Shown here piece by piece: positions 12,309 through 23,653 of a stretch of DNA of 64,000 nucleotides. This stretch comes from Triglochin maritima (Eukaryota; Streptophyta; Magnoliopsida; Alismatales; Juncaginaceae), in assembly GCA_963682175.1 (NCBI GenBank), contig OY821777.1:6093501-6157500 (forward strand). Reading direction: 5' to 3'. The notes beneath the pieces are model-generated. The model did not search any database. It saw nothing but the letters and a program-made list of their open reading frames with translations, and was not told the DNA's origin. Every line of letters starts with the position of its first letter. The first letter of the stretch is position 1. The translations under genes were made by a program, and so were the position numbers.

Positions 12309-14375
12309 ATGGCAGCAACTCTATCCATTTCATCCTGTAGAACTCTTGGTATGTAATTTTTATTATATTTTCCAGTTCTAGGTCTTCTAATAGAGATTAT
12401 GACGTGGTTTATACTTTATACTGTTCTTGAGTATGAAAGTAGTTGAATTTTCCCCTTAATTGTCTTGATGATTTGAATTCCACCTTTTTATTAGGAAATC
12501 TGGGGCAAGTGCATTTCTTCCAATTTTAAAAATACGAAGAGACGAAATCTATCTAGGTCCTTGCATATTTTGGGTTTCTACATTGCTAGTCCAGTGTTAT
12601 ATGAGAACTGAATGTGTACTATTTTTTCCCCTTTTTTTAATGTTTTTACATTTTGAATCGGAAATAGTTAGATTCCCATGGTGGTTTGGCAGTACAATTG
12701 GTTAAACTAGTTGAAGCAGTGAAATGGCCTTCTGTATCTCAGGATGGTTCAGTGGCTGGATGGATCTCAAAATTTTAATAACGTGGACTTCAAACGTTTA
12801 GGCAGAAATGATGGACTAAGGCTTTCTCGTCTATTCCATCTTAAAAGCACAGCTTGCTTGAAATTGATCTTCAAGCAACTGACATGTCAGTATACCACGA
12901 TAATAAAAAAAGACATGTCTGTATGTCACCCATATTGTTGTTTAAGTATGAGAGGAATTCATATATGGCCCCCATTTGAGACTGCAAAGCCTGTAGTTAT
13001 CTATCTTACACACATGATGGTGCGTGGAGTTTATTTCGTTGTTGAGTTAAATCTCACAGAACAGTGGACGTAACTGATTTGGTGAACTTCAGAATTCAGG
13101 TTACGGATTCTTAAAAAAAATTGAAAAACCCATGACACATTTCAAGGTCTCTTCTCATCACTATAATTAGATTTAATTTTAAAAAATCCCTCCCATGGGC
13201 ATCTAAAAAGAAATCAGCAATTATCAATTATATAGAAGTACTTATTCATTTGTGCATATTGATTTTGGATGTTACTCTCATCCTGACCTGGTTCTTCGAA
13301 GTGGAGCTGCATTCAGTACTCACTGTTCTCGTTTTATTACTTTTCTAAAACAGATATTTGTGGCGGCAACAAGGTTAAAGTTCTAAAGCCTGTTGTCGTG
13401 TTGCCACCGTTACACTTTCGGCCATGTCCACAAAGACCAACTATCTCAAATATTCGAAGGAAGCAATCCACTGCATTCGTATGTTCTGCCAATCTGGTAA
13501 GAATCTAGTCAAATTCTAGCTGCTTGAACATAAAAGTAATTGTTTGTCTGACAAAATAGTATTTTTTATGTGTTCTTTCTTTTGTTATTATTAGAAATTG
13601 GTGGATAAGATTCAACGGTAGTATTGTTTGTCATTGGGCCTTAGAGATTATGGAACCCTATTTTACCCCTGATCTTATTTCTGCGTGTAATTTTCAAGTA
13701 ACCGTCTGTCTGTTTAATTGTTTCTGTTATTAGGTAATATCAAGATCAAATCACAACTTAAATATCTAGTTCATCCTCAATATCCAGTACAGGAGTTTGT
13801 CTGTTACAGAACATTGAGAAACCTTTGTAGTTGGAAAAAGTATAATGCAACTTTATTTAATTAATCTTCGGATGATATTTACTGTTACTGGGATGTAACC
13901 ATACATTGTCCTCTCAACCGACAAGAAAGTTAGAAGAGAAACAACAACATTGTGTTGATGTAATTATTTCTGCTTCAGAATGCAAGATGTGGAGCAGAGC
14001 AAACTCAAACAGTCACTCGTCAATCGTCCACCATCACAATTGCTCCAATTCAAGGTAATGAAACTAAAACTGCTAATGCTGCTAAATTCATGATGTTTTT
14101 AGTAGGTGAATTGTTCTTTGCTTAAACGTGCTTAAGTTGCTTCGCATCGAACTAAAGTTACCTAAATTCCAGGCAAGGAAAAATCACCAGATCTAGATGA
14201 TGGAGGCACGGGATTCCCTCCTCGTGACGATGATGGCGACGGTGGCGGTGGTGGAGGTGGTGGTGGCCCAAACTGGTCGGGTGGATTCTTTTTCTTTGGG
14301 TTTCTCGCCTTTCTGGGTTTGTTGAAGGACAAAGAGAGCGAAGGTCCTTATGAGGATGATAGGAGAAGATATTGA
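12309..14375 (+). CDS. Plastid glycine-rich protein, YL1/RF2-like
   Basis: Exons 12309-12348, 13354-13496, 13979-14054 and 14173-14375 encode 153 residues. The N-terminus (MAATLSISSCRTL...) is Ser/Thr-rich and basic, as in plastid or mitochondrial transit peptides. The C-terminal half has an acidic linker, a run of nine glycines, then PNWSGGFFFFGFLAFLGLL, one hydrophobic membrane segment, and the charged tail KDKESEGPYEDDRRRY. That NWSGGFFFFGFLAFLG block is the signature of plant YELLOW LEAF 1 and fertility-restorer RF2-like proteins; members have been tied to chloroplast development or to CMS restoration. The true function here is inferred only from family. All introns are GT-AG with consistent phase. 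A hAT element lies upstream in the leader, and a Mutator-like element begins 96 bp after the stop. Confidence 0.82.
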
Positions 14376-14758
14376 ATGCAAGCTTGGTGTTTTAATAGTT
14401 TTTTTGTTGCCTCAATTATTTATTTTCCTTAACTACATAAAAAGTGAGATGTGAGTCATGTATTATTTAAAGGAAAATGATTAGTGGACGCTAGCGTTCG
14501 GGACGCGCGCTTATGTGGTCAGCCCAGTCAGCAGACGCGTTTGAGTTGGCAGTCTCCACAGAAAAAGTTTATTTTTTATTTTATTCCTCGTTTCGTACAA
14601 ATGTCTACATCCCTCCATCTCTCATTAATGCGTCTCAAATCACTCTTTTTCCATGAACATTTTGGCTCTCCTACACAGCACAGGAGACTTGTTATAAATC
14701 TCAACATGCGTCTTCTTTTTTCTTCATTTCTCTTCTGTGGTCCTACCTCTGTGCTTTG

Positions 14759-14992
14759 ATGGAAATCGTTCATGTGTCTTTCCAAGTGGAGCAGCCGACA
14801 AACGTTCCTAAGGAGGGGATGTTTTTCCCCTCTTTCGAAGAAGCCCAAACATTTTACGTTGCTTATGCCGATTCTTGTGGTTTTTGTGTTAAGAAAAGGC
14901 ATCACACCCGTTTGTTTGCTACCTCTGGGTCAGGTGTTAATGTGCTGGAACGAGATGCAATGGTGTCAAAGCTTCCGAGGATTTTGGCGTGA
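14759..14992 (+). pseudogene. FAR1-type DNA-binding domain fragment
   Basis: A 77-codon frame inside the MULE. The stretch PKEGMFFPSFEEAQTFY, then YADSCGFCVKKRHH, matches the start of the FAR1 domain found in FAR1/FHY3 proteins and in MULE transposases of that clade. The frame stops after ...RILA without the Cys/His zinc ligands, and no MULE DDE domain or SWIM finger follows. It is best read as a remnant of the parent transposase that once encoded this element, or a captured domain; a small expressed peptide cannot be excluded. Confidence 0.7.
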
Positions 14993-15143
14993 TGTTCTAC
15001 TGTTAAAAGTTCAATCAGAAAGTTATATGCTTTTGCGTATAATTCCACATATACAACAAACAAGACCAAAGTCATCCTTAAGAATGTAGGAATGATCACA
15101 TTCTTCTTCATTTTCTTCATGTACAGCAGTTGTATGTCTGTTC

Positions 15144-15237
15144 GGAATAAGAAGTCAGTCTGTTCGGAATATGTTGTGTGTCTGTTCGGAATAAGAAGTC
15201 TGTCTGTTCGGATTAAGTGGTGTGTATGTTCGGAATA
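15144..15237. repeat. 22-bp minisatellite, short array
   Basis: Four 22-bp units plus a partial one, beginning at 15144, 15166, 15188 and 15210. They are of the same types as the longer array downstream (order A, B, A, C). It follows the first copy of the duplicated block of about 130 bp. Confidence 0.85.
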
Positions 15238-15518
15238 CTTTCTGTTCCATTTCTGCACAAATTTTCAACATAATCTGGACAAACATTTTACATAAACTGG
15301 ACAAACTTTTTACATAAACAAGACAAGTTTTCTACATAAACAAGACAATCTTTCTACATAAATAATACAAACTTTCTGTTCCGTTTCTGGACACACTTTT
15401 TATGCTTTTGCGTGTAATTCCACATATACAACAAACAAGACCAAAGTCATCCTTAAAAATGTAGGAATGATCACATTCTTCTTCATTTTCTTCATGTATA
15501 ACAGTTGTATGTCAGTTC

Positions 15519-16178
15519 GGAATAAGAAGTCTATATGTTCGGAATATGTTGTGTGTCTGTTCGGATTAAGTTGTGCGTCTGTTCGGAATAAGAAGTCTGT
15601 CTGTTCGGAATATGTTGTGTGTCTGTTCGGAATAAGAAGTCTGTCTGTTCGGAATAAGAAGTCTTTCTGTTCGGAATAAGAAGTCTGTCTGTTTGGATTA
15701 AGTTGTGCGTCTGTTCGGAATAAGAAGTCTGTCTGTTCGGAATATGTTGTGTGTCTGTTCGGATTAAGTTGTGCGTCTGTTCGGAATAAGAAGTCTGTCT
15801 GTTCGGAATATGTTGTTTGTCTGTTCGGAATATGTTGTGTGTCTGTTCGGAATAAGAAGTCTGTCTGTTCGGAATAAGAAGTCTTTCTGTTCGGAATAAG
15901 AAGTATGTCTGTTCGGAATAAGTAGTCTGTCTGTTCGGAATATGTTGTGTGTCTGTTCGGATTAAGTTGTGTGTCTGTTCGGATTAAGTTGTGTGTCTAT
16001 TCGGAATATGTTGTGTGTCTGTTTGGAATATGTTGTGTGTCTGTTCGGATTAAGTTGTGTGTCTGTTCGGAATAAGAAGTCTGTCTGTTCGGATTAAGTG
16101 GTGCGTCTGTTCGGAATAAGAAGACTGTCTGTTCGGAATATGTTGTGTGTCTGTTTGGATTAAGTTGATCCAACCTAA
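15519..16178. repeat. 22-bp minisatellite, 30 units
   Basis: Thirty units with an exact 22-bp period from 15519; the last unit begins at 16157 and its final bases have diverged. Three unit types alternate: A (GGAATAAGAAGT...), B (GGAATATGTTGT...) and C (GGATTAAGTTGT...), each joined by a CTGTTC-type link. The order read is ABCABAAACABCABBAAAABCCBBCACABC. Since 3 x 22 is divisible by 3, long stretches stay open in several frames and yield spurious repeats such as [20 protein letters not shown]. Confidence 0.92.
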
Positions 16179-16595
16179 AAGTTAAAAACAATATTTTATT
16201 ATGATAAGTCTGGACTCTGCACGAATAAAGGGTCTGCACGCTGTCCTAGGGTCTGCACTATCTGTGTATTGGGAAAAGAATCGTTCAACCTAAAGAACCG
16301 GCGTTTTTAAGAAGACCAAAGCACGTGAAGAGAAATTTTGCTGACTGGACGCTGACTCAACACGTTCACGTAAGGCGCGTCCGTGACGCCCTCGTCCGTG
16401 TATAAGGACTCTTATTTAAACGAGTCTAATCAAACCCTGCTTCTTATGTAATAATAATGAGATTTCAGAGGTTAGTTATAATGTGGAGAATGTTTTCTTG
16501 TACTATTGAACGATAAAGAGAGTTATCCAGGGGGCTGTCTTTTGGGTCATCCGGGTTATTTCGCCCTTAATGCTAATCCAGTGATTTGGCGAGGT

Positions 16596-18320
16596 ATTAC
16601 TATAACGTCCTCAAACACAACGGAAAAATTTAAAATTTAAAACATACAATCAAACGAGGACATTGCGAAAAGACATACACGGTGCACCAACATATAATAT
16701 ATATATGTGAACGAGTTTACAAAAGAATGTGATTACATCAAAAGCTCATAACATAAAATATACACATGTAATCACAACCACCTCAAAAAGGAAGGAAAGC
16801 AGGATTCGGTCCCGAACACCCCCTCCGCTGTCACTACCCGCATATTGTCGCTCTCGGCCTGAAAGCAGACATGAAACATGTCTGAGTTTCCAAAAGGAAA
16901 CTTCGTATGCCAAGCCCTAACACATATATAAACAATAATGAAACATGTCATGCACAATAAACATCACAACAGACACAACCGCTAAGTTCCCGGGACCTCT
17001 CTCCCGGCCATAGCTGAACTGACAACCTGGGTCTCAAGGGTCCTCTCACCCCAACCCACCAACACTCGTGCACACAATGCACCGTTGGTCCAAACCCCGG
17101 GCAAACAACCACACCTTTGCCTCAGTGTTACCGGAGCCACGACAACAAATAAAACATGCATCATTCGCCGGAGTCACGACTTTGCCTCAATTGCCGGAGC
17201 CACGGCGACAACAATCACAATCCCCTTTCACGTGTCACCACTGATCGCTTTAGGGCCGGTCTGTCCGTCCGTTGCCCCAAAAGGGTCGGTGAACCCGTTG
17301 TCTTCTAGCCAATCAACATCAACACAAGAACACCAAACTGTGTAAAAACGGTCGAACAAAATCTGTCTTTCGGTCGACCGATCCTCACCTAGAGAACTGG
17401 CCCAACCGAAAAACTCGTCAATCGGTCGAACGGCAAAAGGGACTCGGTCGATCGAAAAATACCAGTAAGAAATTCATTTTCGCAAACCATGATCAAACGG
17501 TCGGACGACCCAAGACTTCCGGTCGACCGAAAACCTCCAGTAGAACTCACCAACACTCCACACTACACGGTCGACCGAAACCACACTTCCAGTCGACCGG
17601 CCATTAAGTTAACTTAAGTTGTCGGTCGGACGAGTCAAACAGGCGGTCGACCGTTTGGATGGTCAACGCCCCAACCGACCTACAACAGTACTTTCGATCG
17701 ACCAGCAAAGGGGTCCCGTTCGACCGAAAATACCCAGAGCATCCATCTCTCGCTAGAATTGCACAACCGGTCGACCACCCAAGGGGTATCGTTCGACCGG
17801 TGCGAGGGATTTTGCCCAAAATACACTATAATCGGTCGACCGATTTTAGTGCAGAAACTGATGTGCAGGTCCGACGAGCCAAAACGGTCTACCGTCGACC
17901 GCCCCCACCCCCACACTAATAATAGGCGAGCGCAAAAACAATCTTGACATACCTTAAGGCTTGAAGAAGCCTTAGAAGAAACAACGGCGAGCGTTTTCCT
18001 CGAGAACTCCTCGCAACCGGAGCTTCTCCGACGAACACCTCCACTCCGACCACCGATCAAGCTCCTCCCAGCCACTCCAAACCAGGTCCTCCGGCTCGCC
18101 TAAGGGAGAGAGAGAATGCGCGGGAGAGAGAGAGTGAGTGAGATGAGATCGTGTGAGAGAGAGTGAGAGAGATGAGATCGTATGAGAGAGAGTGTGAGTA
18201 AAAACCCAAACCTTATATACTCTTTTCACACTCGATCTCAGCCGTTCATCTCAAACTTTTACTAAATCACCTCCTAAACACCATTAAAACATTAAGCAAG
18301 GGTTAGAATCTAACAATTAC
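16596..18320. mobile_element. Probable solo LTR with GGTCGACC cluster
   Basis: The segment 16601-18315 is flanked by a 5-bp repeat ATTAC (16596-16600 and 18316-18320). Plus-strand ends are TATAACGTCC and GAATCTAACA; the second gives a canonical TG start when read on the minus strand, while the first looks like TG changed to TA. A TATATAAGG box near 18215 on the minus strand, followed by CT-rich sequence, suggests minus orientation, but I am unsure. The centre (about 17340-17905) is dense in GGTCGACC palindromes. No internal retroelement domain is present, so a solo LTR is the simplest reading. Confidence 0.6.
17340..17905. repeat. GGTCGACC palindrome cluster 1
   Basis: Many copies of GGTCGACC or one-base variants (GGTCGAAC, GGTCGGAC, GATCGACC), often in the 10-bp palindrome CGGTCGACCG, spaced 20-70 bp apart with non-repeating sequence between. 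Clear copies occur near 17371, 17518, 17568, 17643, 17766 and 17832. Confidence 0.85.
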
Positions 18321-19634
18321 CGACAAAGTTCGTCCGTATAATCTTGAACAAGGCTTGTATGCATTTGGAAGCTTGATTTAAAAAAACAAAGAACGTGCAC
18401 GTAATGTATTTATGAACGTGTTCTGAAGTGCAAAGCTGATGATTGTTTAAAGCGGTTCCGAGTCCATTCGATCTAGCCACCGGTGTTTGGTATTGCTTGA
18501 TAGAGAGGGATGAAATGGAGAAACTTGTACTCGACGTGAAGCATACTCTGCACTAATGGAATTGTTTATCTAATTTTATTATTATTCTATATACCATCCC
18601 TTGGCTGCACAGGGTTGTTGAAACTTCAAACCATTCTTATAATGTGATGGTGCTCTAGTTAGCAACGTCCGAGGATTCCAGCCCCATGAAGCTTTAAAAA
18701 TGGTAAACGTAACAGCCATAGCACACAAAAAAAGATTTGATTTTAGCATCTAAAGATGACCAGTCTGATGACGATTTTACAAAATGGCGTTTCACATTAT
18801 GCAGTGTCGACTTGAAGGCAAATCATGGAGCATGGCAACTTTGACATCTTTACCCTGTGGAGCCGCGATTTTCACACCCCAGACCTTAGACAAGACCATC
18901 GAAGCCATGAGAAGAGACAACAGACAAACTAATACAGTGCCAGCTTCATCATGAGCCAATCGCCGATTGCTGAGACTAAAGGATGGCCATGTATGCATTT
19001 AAAATTTTAAATCAATAATGCAACGGAAAGATCCTTTTGTTTCACAATCTTCTATAAGACGGACAAAATTGACACTGCAACCTACTACTCATCAAGCATC
19101 AAGATTCTTGTCACATTGATAAATACCACTTCAGATAAACAAATAATAATTATCACCGATAACAATCACAGTGTCACCAAACTACACTGCGGGCAAAGGA
19201 ATTATGTCATGGGTATTTTTTTATTATTTATAAACATCAGAAGTAGAAGGCTGACCAGTAGGCAGGTAGCCAAAATCTGCAGACTTTTGCAGGAAAGAAC
19301 ACTTGGTTGCTGCACTCCCAAATGGAACATGAATTTACAGAGGACGTAACCGTGACCACGAACAAAACTGGAATCTGTACAACCCTGTAGATCCTAGAAT
19401 AGACAAGGTTCCACACGAACTCTAGCACTTCCAAGGAAACATGGGGAAATCATGTTCCTGCCAAAAGGGAAAACAGCAGTAACATAAGATAAATGTTTAT
19501 CTGCTGATCTTTGGTGAGATTATGATTTTCAGCAATGGGAGCGATGTAGGTGGACATTCTACCCATGCGTGGGAAAACATGTCACACAGTTCTTACCTAC
19601 AAACTGAGCCTTGCAGACAGGAGTCAAGCTCTGA
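18316..19634. other. Flank and likely 3' UTR of the CONSTANS-like gene
   Basis: No gene can be supported. A 68-codon minus-strand frame (18792-18998) has a hydrophobic stretch but no homology that I know. The right part is probably 3' UTR of the minus-strand CONSTANS-like gene. Confidence 0.5.
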
Positions 19635-22356
19635 TCATAAGCTTCGTCTCTGGCACAATGGATCATAGTCGTAAGCTTCACCAGCCTTGACAAACCGCCC
19701 CTTCACGCGTCTTCTAACATCTGCTCGCACCTTGCGAGATTCATACCTAATTTTCTTTTCAAACCTGTTTTGTGAAAGAAAGGGAAAAAATTATGTCACC
19801 AAAACCTCAAACAGACCTTAAATGTTCCATAGATAAAATATGAATGAAAGGGTACGTAAACCCAAAGAAAGGTACAAGCACCTAGATGGGGAAAATGAAT
19901 TTCATAAATTGCCATTAGTTATTTTCCAAGTCATAGCTACTCGGTAAGAAGACATTATCATGTGCTTAAATTTAGAGGTGTCATCGAGGTGGGAGCATTG
20001 AATATCTAAAAAACAATTGACGAAGGAAGTTGAACTTGAAGATGCCAAAGGACTTGGGTAAAAAAACGGGTGTTATGTGCTTACTTTCTTGCTTTCTTCT
20101 TTTCCTTGTATCGGATGACTGCGTTTTCCCTAGTAGTATGAGAACTAGATTCCCTACCAGGAGAATACCACGGTGGATCTCCCACAAGGAGCATTGAAGA
20201 TGCGCCGCAATTTTGATAATCAGAAACCCCAAGCTCGCCATTTACGTCAGAAAGCGAAAAAGAAATGTTTGAAGGAGTCTGCTTTGCTGGCTGGCACTGA
20301 TTTGCATCTCCTGCATTTACAGGATATGACACCATAGAATCGCCGGATGCTGCAGTATGGCATCCTTCTTCTGCCATTTTCACCTGGCAAAGAAAGATAA
20401 AGATGGACGATCAGGACAATTACAAACCAGATTTAGAGGTCAATTGTCAGGCAACACCAAATCACATCTTGGTGTTTTTTTAGAACACACAAACAAACTT
20501 TAAGAAGGAAGGCGTTCATTGTCTAACAACAGAAGTTAATAGGTGATAGAAAAATTGAAAGAAGCATCATTATAGAAGTTAGGAAATCTTTGTGCTTTTT
20601 CAGGGAAGTATGTAATCAGCAATTACAAACATGAGATATGGCACATAAGTAAACAAAGTGAATGTGTTACGTTCGTAAGTTGTTTTGTAGCTACTATTTT
20701 TCTTATAAATATCAATATGTGTAAGGTTTATTGCATAAAAAGGTAAAGTGAGTGTGGTTATAATTTCATTTTTGAAATTTTATACTATGGAAATTGTCAC
20801 AGATTCATGTACGTAGTTGTTTGCTCACAGATTGGGTATCACTGGAATAATAAATATCTTTGAAAAATCAAAATTTGTGTCTCTACAATATATAGGTCAA
20901 TGTCAACAACAGATCTATAACAAAAGGTTTAGTTATTTGTTAGAGTGCTTATTGCCTTTGTTATATTTGCAGGTACAAAAAAATATGTGCAGATGAATTC
21001 AGAAAAGCACCTCCTCAATAGATTCTTCCTGACAATTTGAGTTGGCAACAGATGCTTTTTTCTTTTTGAACAGGCAATCGATCTTGGCACCTTCAAGCAC
21101 TTGCTCAGATTGATTTGGCGACGAGCCAAAAAATTCTTCATAGTTGCCAAAGTCCATAGCAACATCCTCCATACTAAAATTCTCATAAGAATCTTCATTG
21201 TGACAGATTTCAAGGGTATTCATCCCAGTATCACATAGCTGATATAAGAAAATCCAAGATCTATAAGTTCAGCTTAAACTGACTAAAAATGCACATAAAA
21301 TTTCTATCCTGGAACTGGATAGAAATGTTAAAAATGAAGTAATAAATATATAGACATTTGGATATTACAGGCTAACAAGTAACAACCCTTGGAGTTGGAC
21401 ATTATTGAGTATATCCTTCGGGAAAAGATAGAATAAGTTCCAGCTGATAATATAAGTGAATGTAGCTTGAAAGACACCAGAACTACCAGTATGACTATCT
21501 GTTTGTTGTGGGACTATAAGAGATATGCACCAAAGCAATAAAGAAACAAAAGATTAACAAGGTTGTGGAAGTTACTAAATATCAAAAGTTTAATGAATTA
21601 AAACTTTCAGAGAATATTTCGCAAACAGTTTGATTTAGCGACCTGTGGTTCAGTCCTTTCAAAAAATTCTTGATAAGTACAGAAACAAATAAAGGGCGAA
21701 ATCAACAATCCCCATAAAGACATGCTTATGTTGTTAATATTGGAAAGGTAATAAAGCATGGAAAATTAGTGTGACACCTTCATTGTTGTTGAATCTTCTG
21801 ATCCAGTTGGCTGATCTTGAACACATTGTGCATTACTTAGAACAAATTTTGAAGATGAACCAATCCAGGCATCAACTTTTTCTGAGTCATCAATTTTACA
21901 ACTCTCAGTTATGTCTGCAGTTTTATTCTCCTCTGGATGTCCCCAAAAGTTGTTAACATTGTTCTCATCAATGCTCATCAGACCAGTTTCTTGCTCACAG
22001 TTAAAGTCCTCGACAGAAGGGAACTCCAGAGCAAATGACCAGATCCTAGAAAATTCCATAGACGAAGGGCACCCAGAATAGCATTTGATTGCTTGCTGCT
22101 TGTGCCCCATACCAGAAGCATTTTCTTCAGGGTCACGAGAATCACAGCTTTGGCAAAGTGAAACCTTTTCCTCAATACATCTAACTGCAGCAGGCTGTGA
22201 ATTGCATCTATCACATAAAAGAGTACGCAAATGACGCCTCGAAAGAGCATTGGCTGAGTGAACATTGCGATCGCAGGAGAGGCATAGACATGCCGAATCA
22301 GATCTACAATGTACCATAGATCTCTGTTCTCCGCAGAAGTCACAGAGGATACCCAT
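19635..22356 (-). CDS. CONSTANS-like B-box/CCT protein (COL9/COL10 type)
   Basis: Nuclear transcriptional regulator of the BBX/COL family; COL9-like members act on flowering time and light responses. Minus-strand exons are 22356-21778, 21238-21011, 20383-20085 and 19764-19635, giving 411 residues. Tandem B-boxes lie near residues 5-42 ([20 protein letters not shown]...) and 48-75 ([13 protein letters not shown]...), then the group motif [17 protein letters not shown]. The middle is acidic with [16 protein letters not shown], also seen in COL9/10. GDPPWYSP precedes a C-terminal CCT domain (about 354-400) containing [19 protein letters not shown]. The CCT domain is split by the last intron (AA|G). 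The start was chosen as ATG at 22356, because the upstream in-frame TTG gives no conserved sequence. A 5'-UTR intron (22384-23541) is likely. Confidence 0.92.
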
Positions 22357-22383
22357 TTTTCCTTCCAAACAATTTGGAAGATG

Positions 22384-23541
22384 CTAATAAAAACGAGATC
22401 TCTTTCAGATTTCACACTTTTCAAAGACCCTTTTAGCCGTTAAAGAAACAACAAGATGCTTTCAAAACTGCACAAACACTATAACAACAATCAGAAATTC
22501 AAAGGTGTGAGTAGATATACATATATACAAGCCAAAGAATTTTTTTATTTACATTCCGCATAAAATTATTATGACATTTGAACAATTATAAGTACGAAGA
22601 TGCATGCAAAAACACTGGAAAGTACATGCTTGTAAAGTACTACTTCACAGACACCCATCTAATGCGTATTCTACATATTCAGAACTCCATTGTAGACGAG
22701 CTCATACTACTGTAGACAGAAGAAACTCAATAAGTACTCGCTATCAATCACATGCATGCGATGATGATCAAGAATAAGCTTGAAAAACATTCTAAGTTTT
22801 TAGTATAACATGTTGTTCTGAAATTGCTGGATTTTCACCAAAGCATACCAAGTTACCTGGAAAAAAAAGACTGGCTTGTGAATCACATATCACGTTTTCA
22901 GAAATAACAAAGAGGCTATTCTATTTTTCCTAATATCACATCAAAGCGGATCCTTAAATCCAAAACTAAGTGGAGCAAAGAAATCGAAGATTCACAAGAT
23001 TCAGCAACCAGATCAAGGAAAGAGCACTATCTGGAATTGATAACAGTAAATTTTCCTCCAATAACTTCATCAAATGGACTAACTAAGCCTGGGAAGCTTC
23101 AACATCTGAATCGAGGTAAATCGAACTTAGAACTTATTACACCACTACTAACAAACTAACACCGTTTTCAGCAAAGCAACTTCCTTTCACACCTCCCAAC
23201 TCATCCCTCCACTGCAAAAACCAATCAAAACACGCGAAAACCGTACAAATCCCAAATCGCATGTGAATTTCCTCACCAAACAAAAATATCCCCAAATCCA
23301 CAAACACGCAAATCCTTCATCCACAAATCCACCCCCATAACATATTCATTTCCACACCTAATTCTCACTGTTTCGGGAAGTTCAACTGCTATTTCGCTTC
23401 CGATTACTTAAAATATTGCGAATCTATTGTTTTCGACCAAATCTCAAAGGAATCAACCACAACAAAATCCTCCACGCTCACAAACAGAAAATACAAACTC
23501 ACCGAAACAGATCGGAAAAAATCACCTGAAATTGTAATTAC
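22384..23541 (-). other. Predicted 5'-UTR intron of the CONSTANS-like gene
   Basis: Minus-strand donor ATCTAG|GTAATT ends a leader exon at 23542, and acceptor TTATTAG|CATC at 22384 leads into the ATG exon. About 1.16 kb long, with no coding signal. Confidence 0.5.
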
Positions 23542-23645
23542 CTAGATTCGATTTCCGCCCGAAACTCTAGAAACGGAGCACCACACAAACGAGGAGGAGG
23601 AGAGAAAGATCAGACGATAAGGGGGAAAATATCTGTGGTGGGAGG

Positions 23646-23653
23646 AATTTATA
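23646..23653 (-). promoter_or_regulatory. TATA box of the CONSTANS-like gene
   Basis: TATAAATT on the minus strand, about 100 bp upstream of the proposed leader-exon donor and followed downstream by CT/GA-rich leader sequence. Its position fits transcription starting near 23615. Confidence 0.55.

Larger units (their letters stand above)
14463..16420. mobile_element. Mutator-like element with FAR1 fragment and minisatellite
   Basis: The element body is 14472-16411 (1,940 bp), flanked by a perfect 9-bp duplication TTATTTAAA (14463-14471 and 16412-16420), the size expected for MULEs. The first 37 bases and the reverse complement of the last 37 align without gaps at roughly 60%, sharing GGACG, GCGT and GGACGCGC. 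Similarity continues further in, with CAGTCAGCA shared by both ends. Inside are a FAR1-type domain fragment (14759-14992), a directly duplicated block of about 130 bp (near 15028 and 15402) and two 22-bp repeat arrays. There is no transposase core, so it is non-autonomous. Confidence 0.85.

Noticed and set aside
12080..12328. 82-codon minus-strand frame with a Lys/Glu-rich stretch
   Set aside because: Overlaps the hAT end and the first exon of the plus-strand gene; low-complexity reading of T-rich DNA.
15092..16239. Repeat-containing frames (CSEYVV...NKKSV)
   Set aside because: They arise because the 22-bp minisatellite is stop-poor in several frames on both strands; no start context or conserved protein.
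17680..18075. 131-codon minus-strand frame
   Set aside because: Lies in the probable solo LTR and crosses the palindrome cluster; no known domain.
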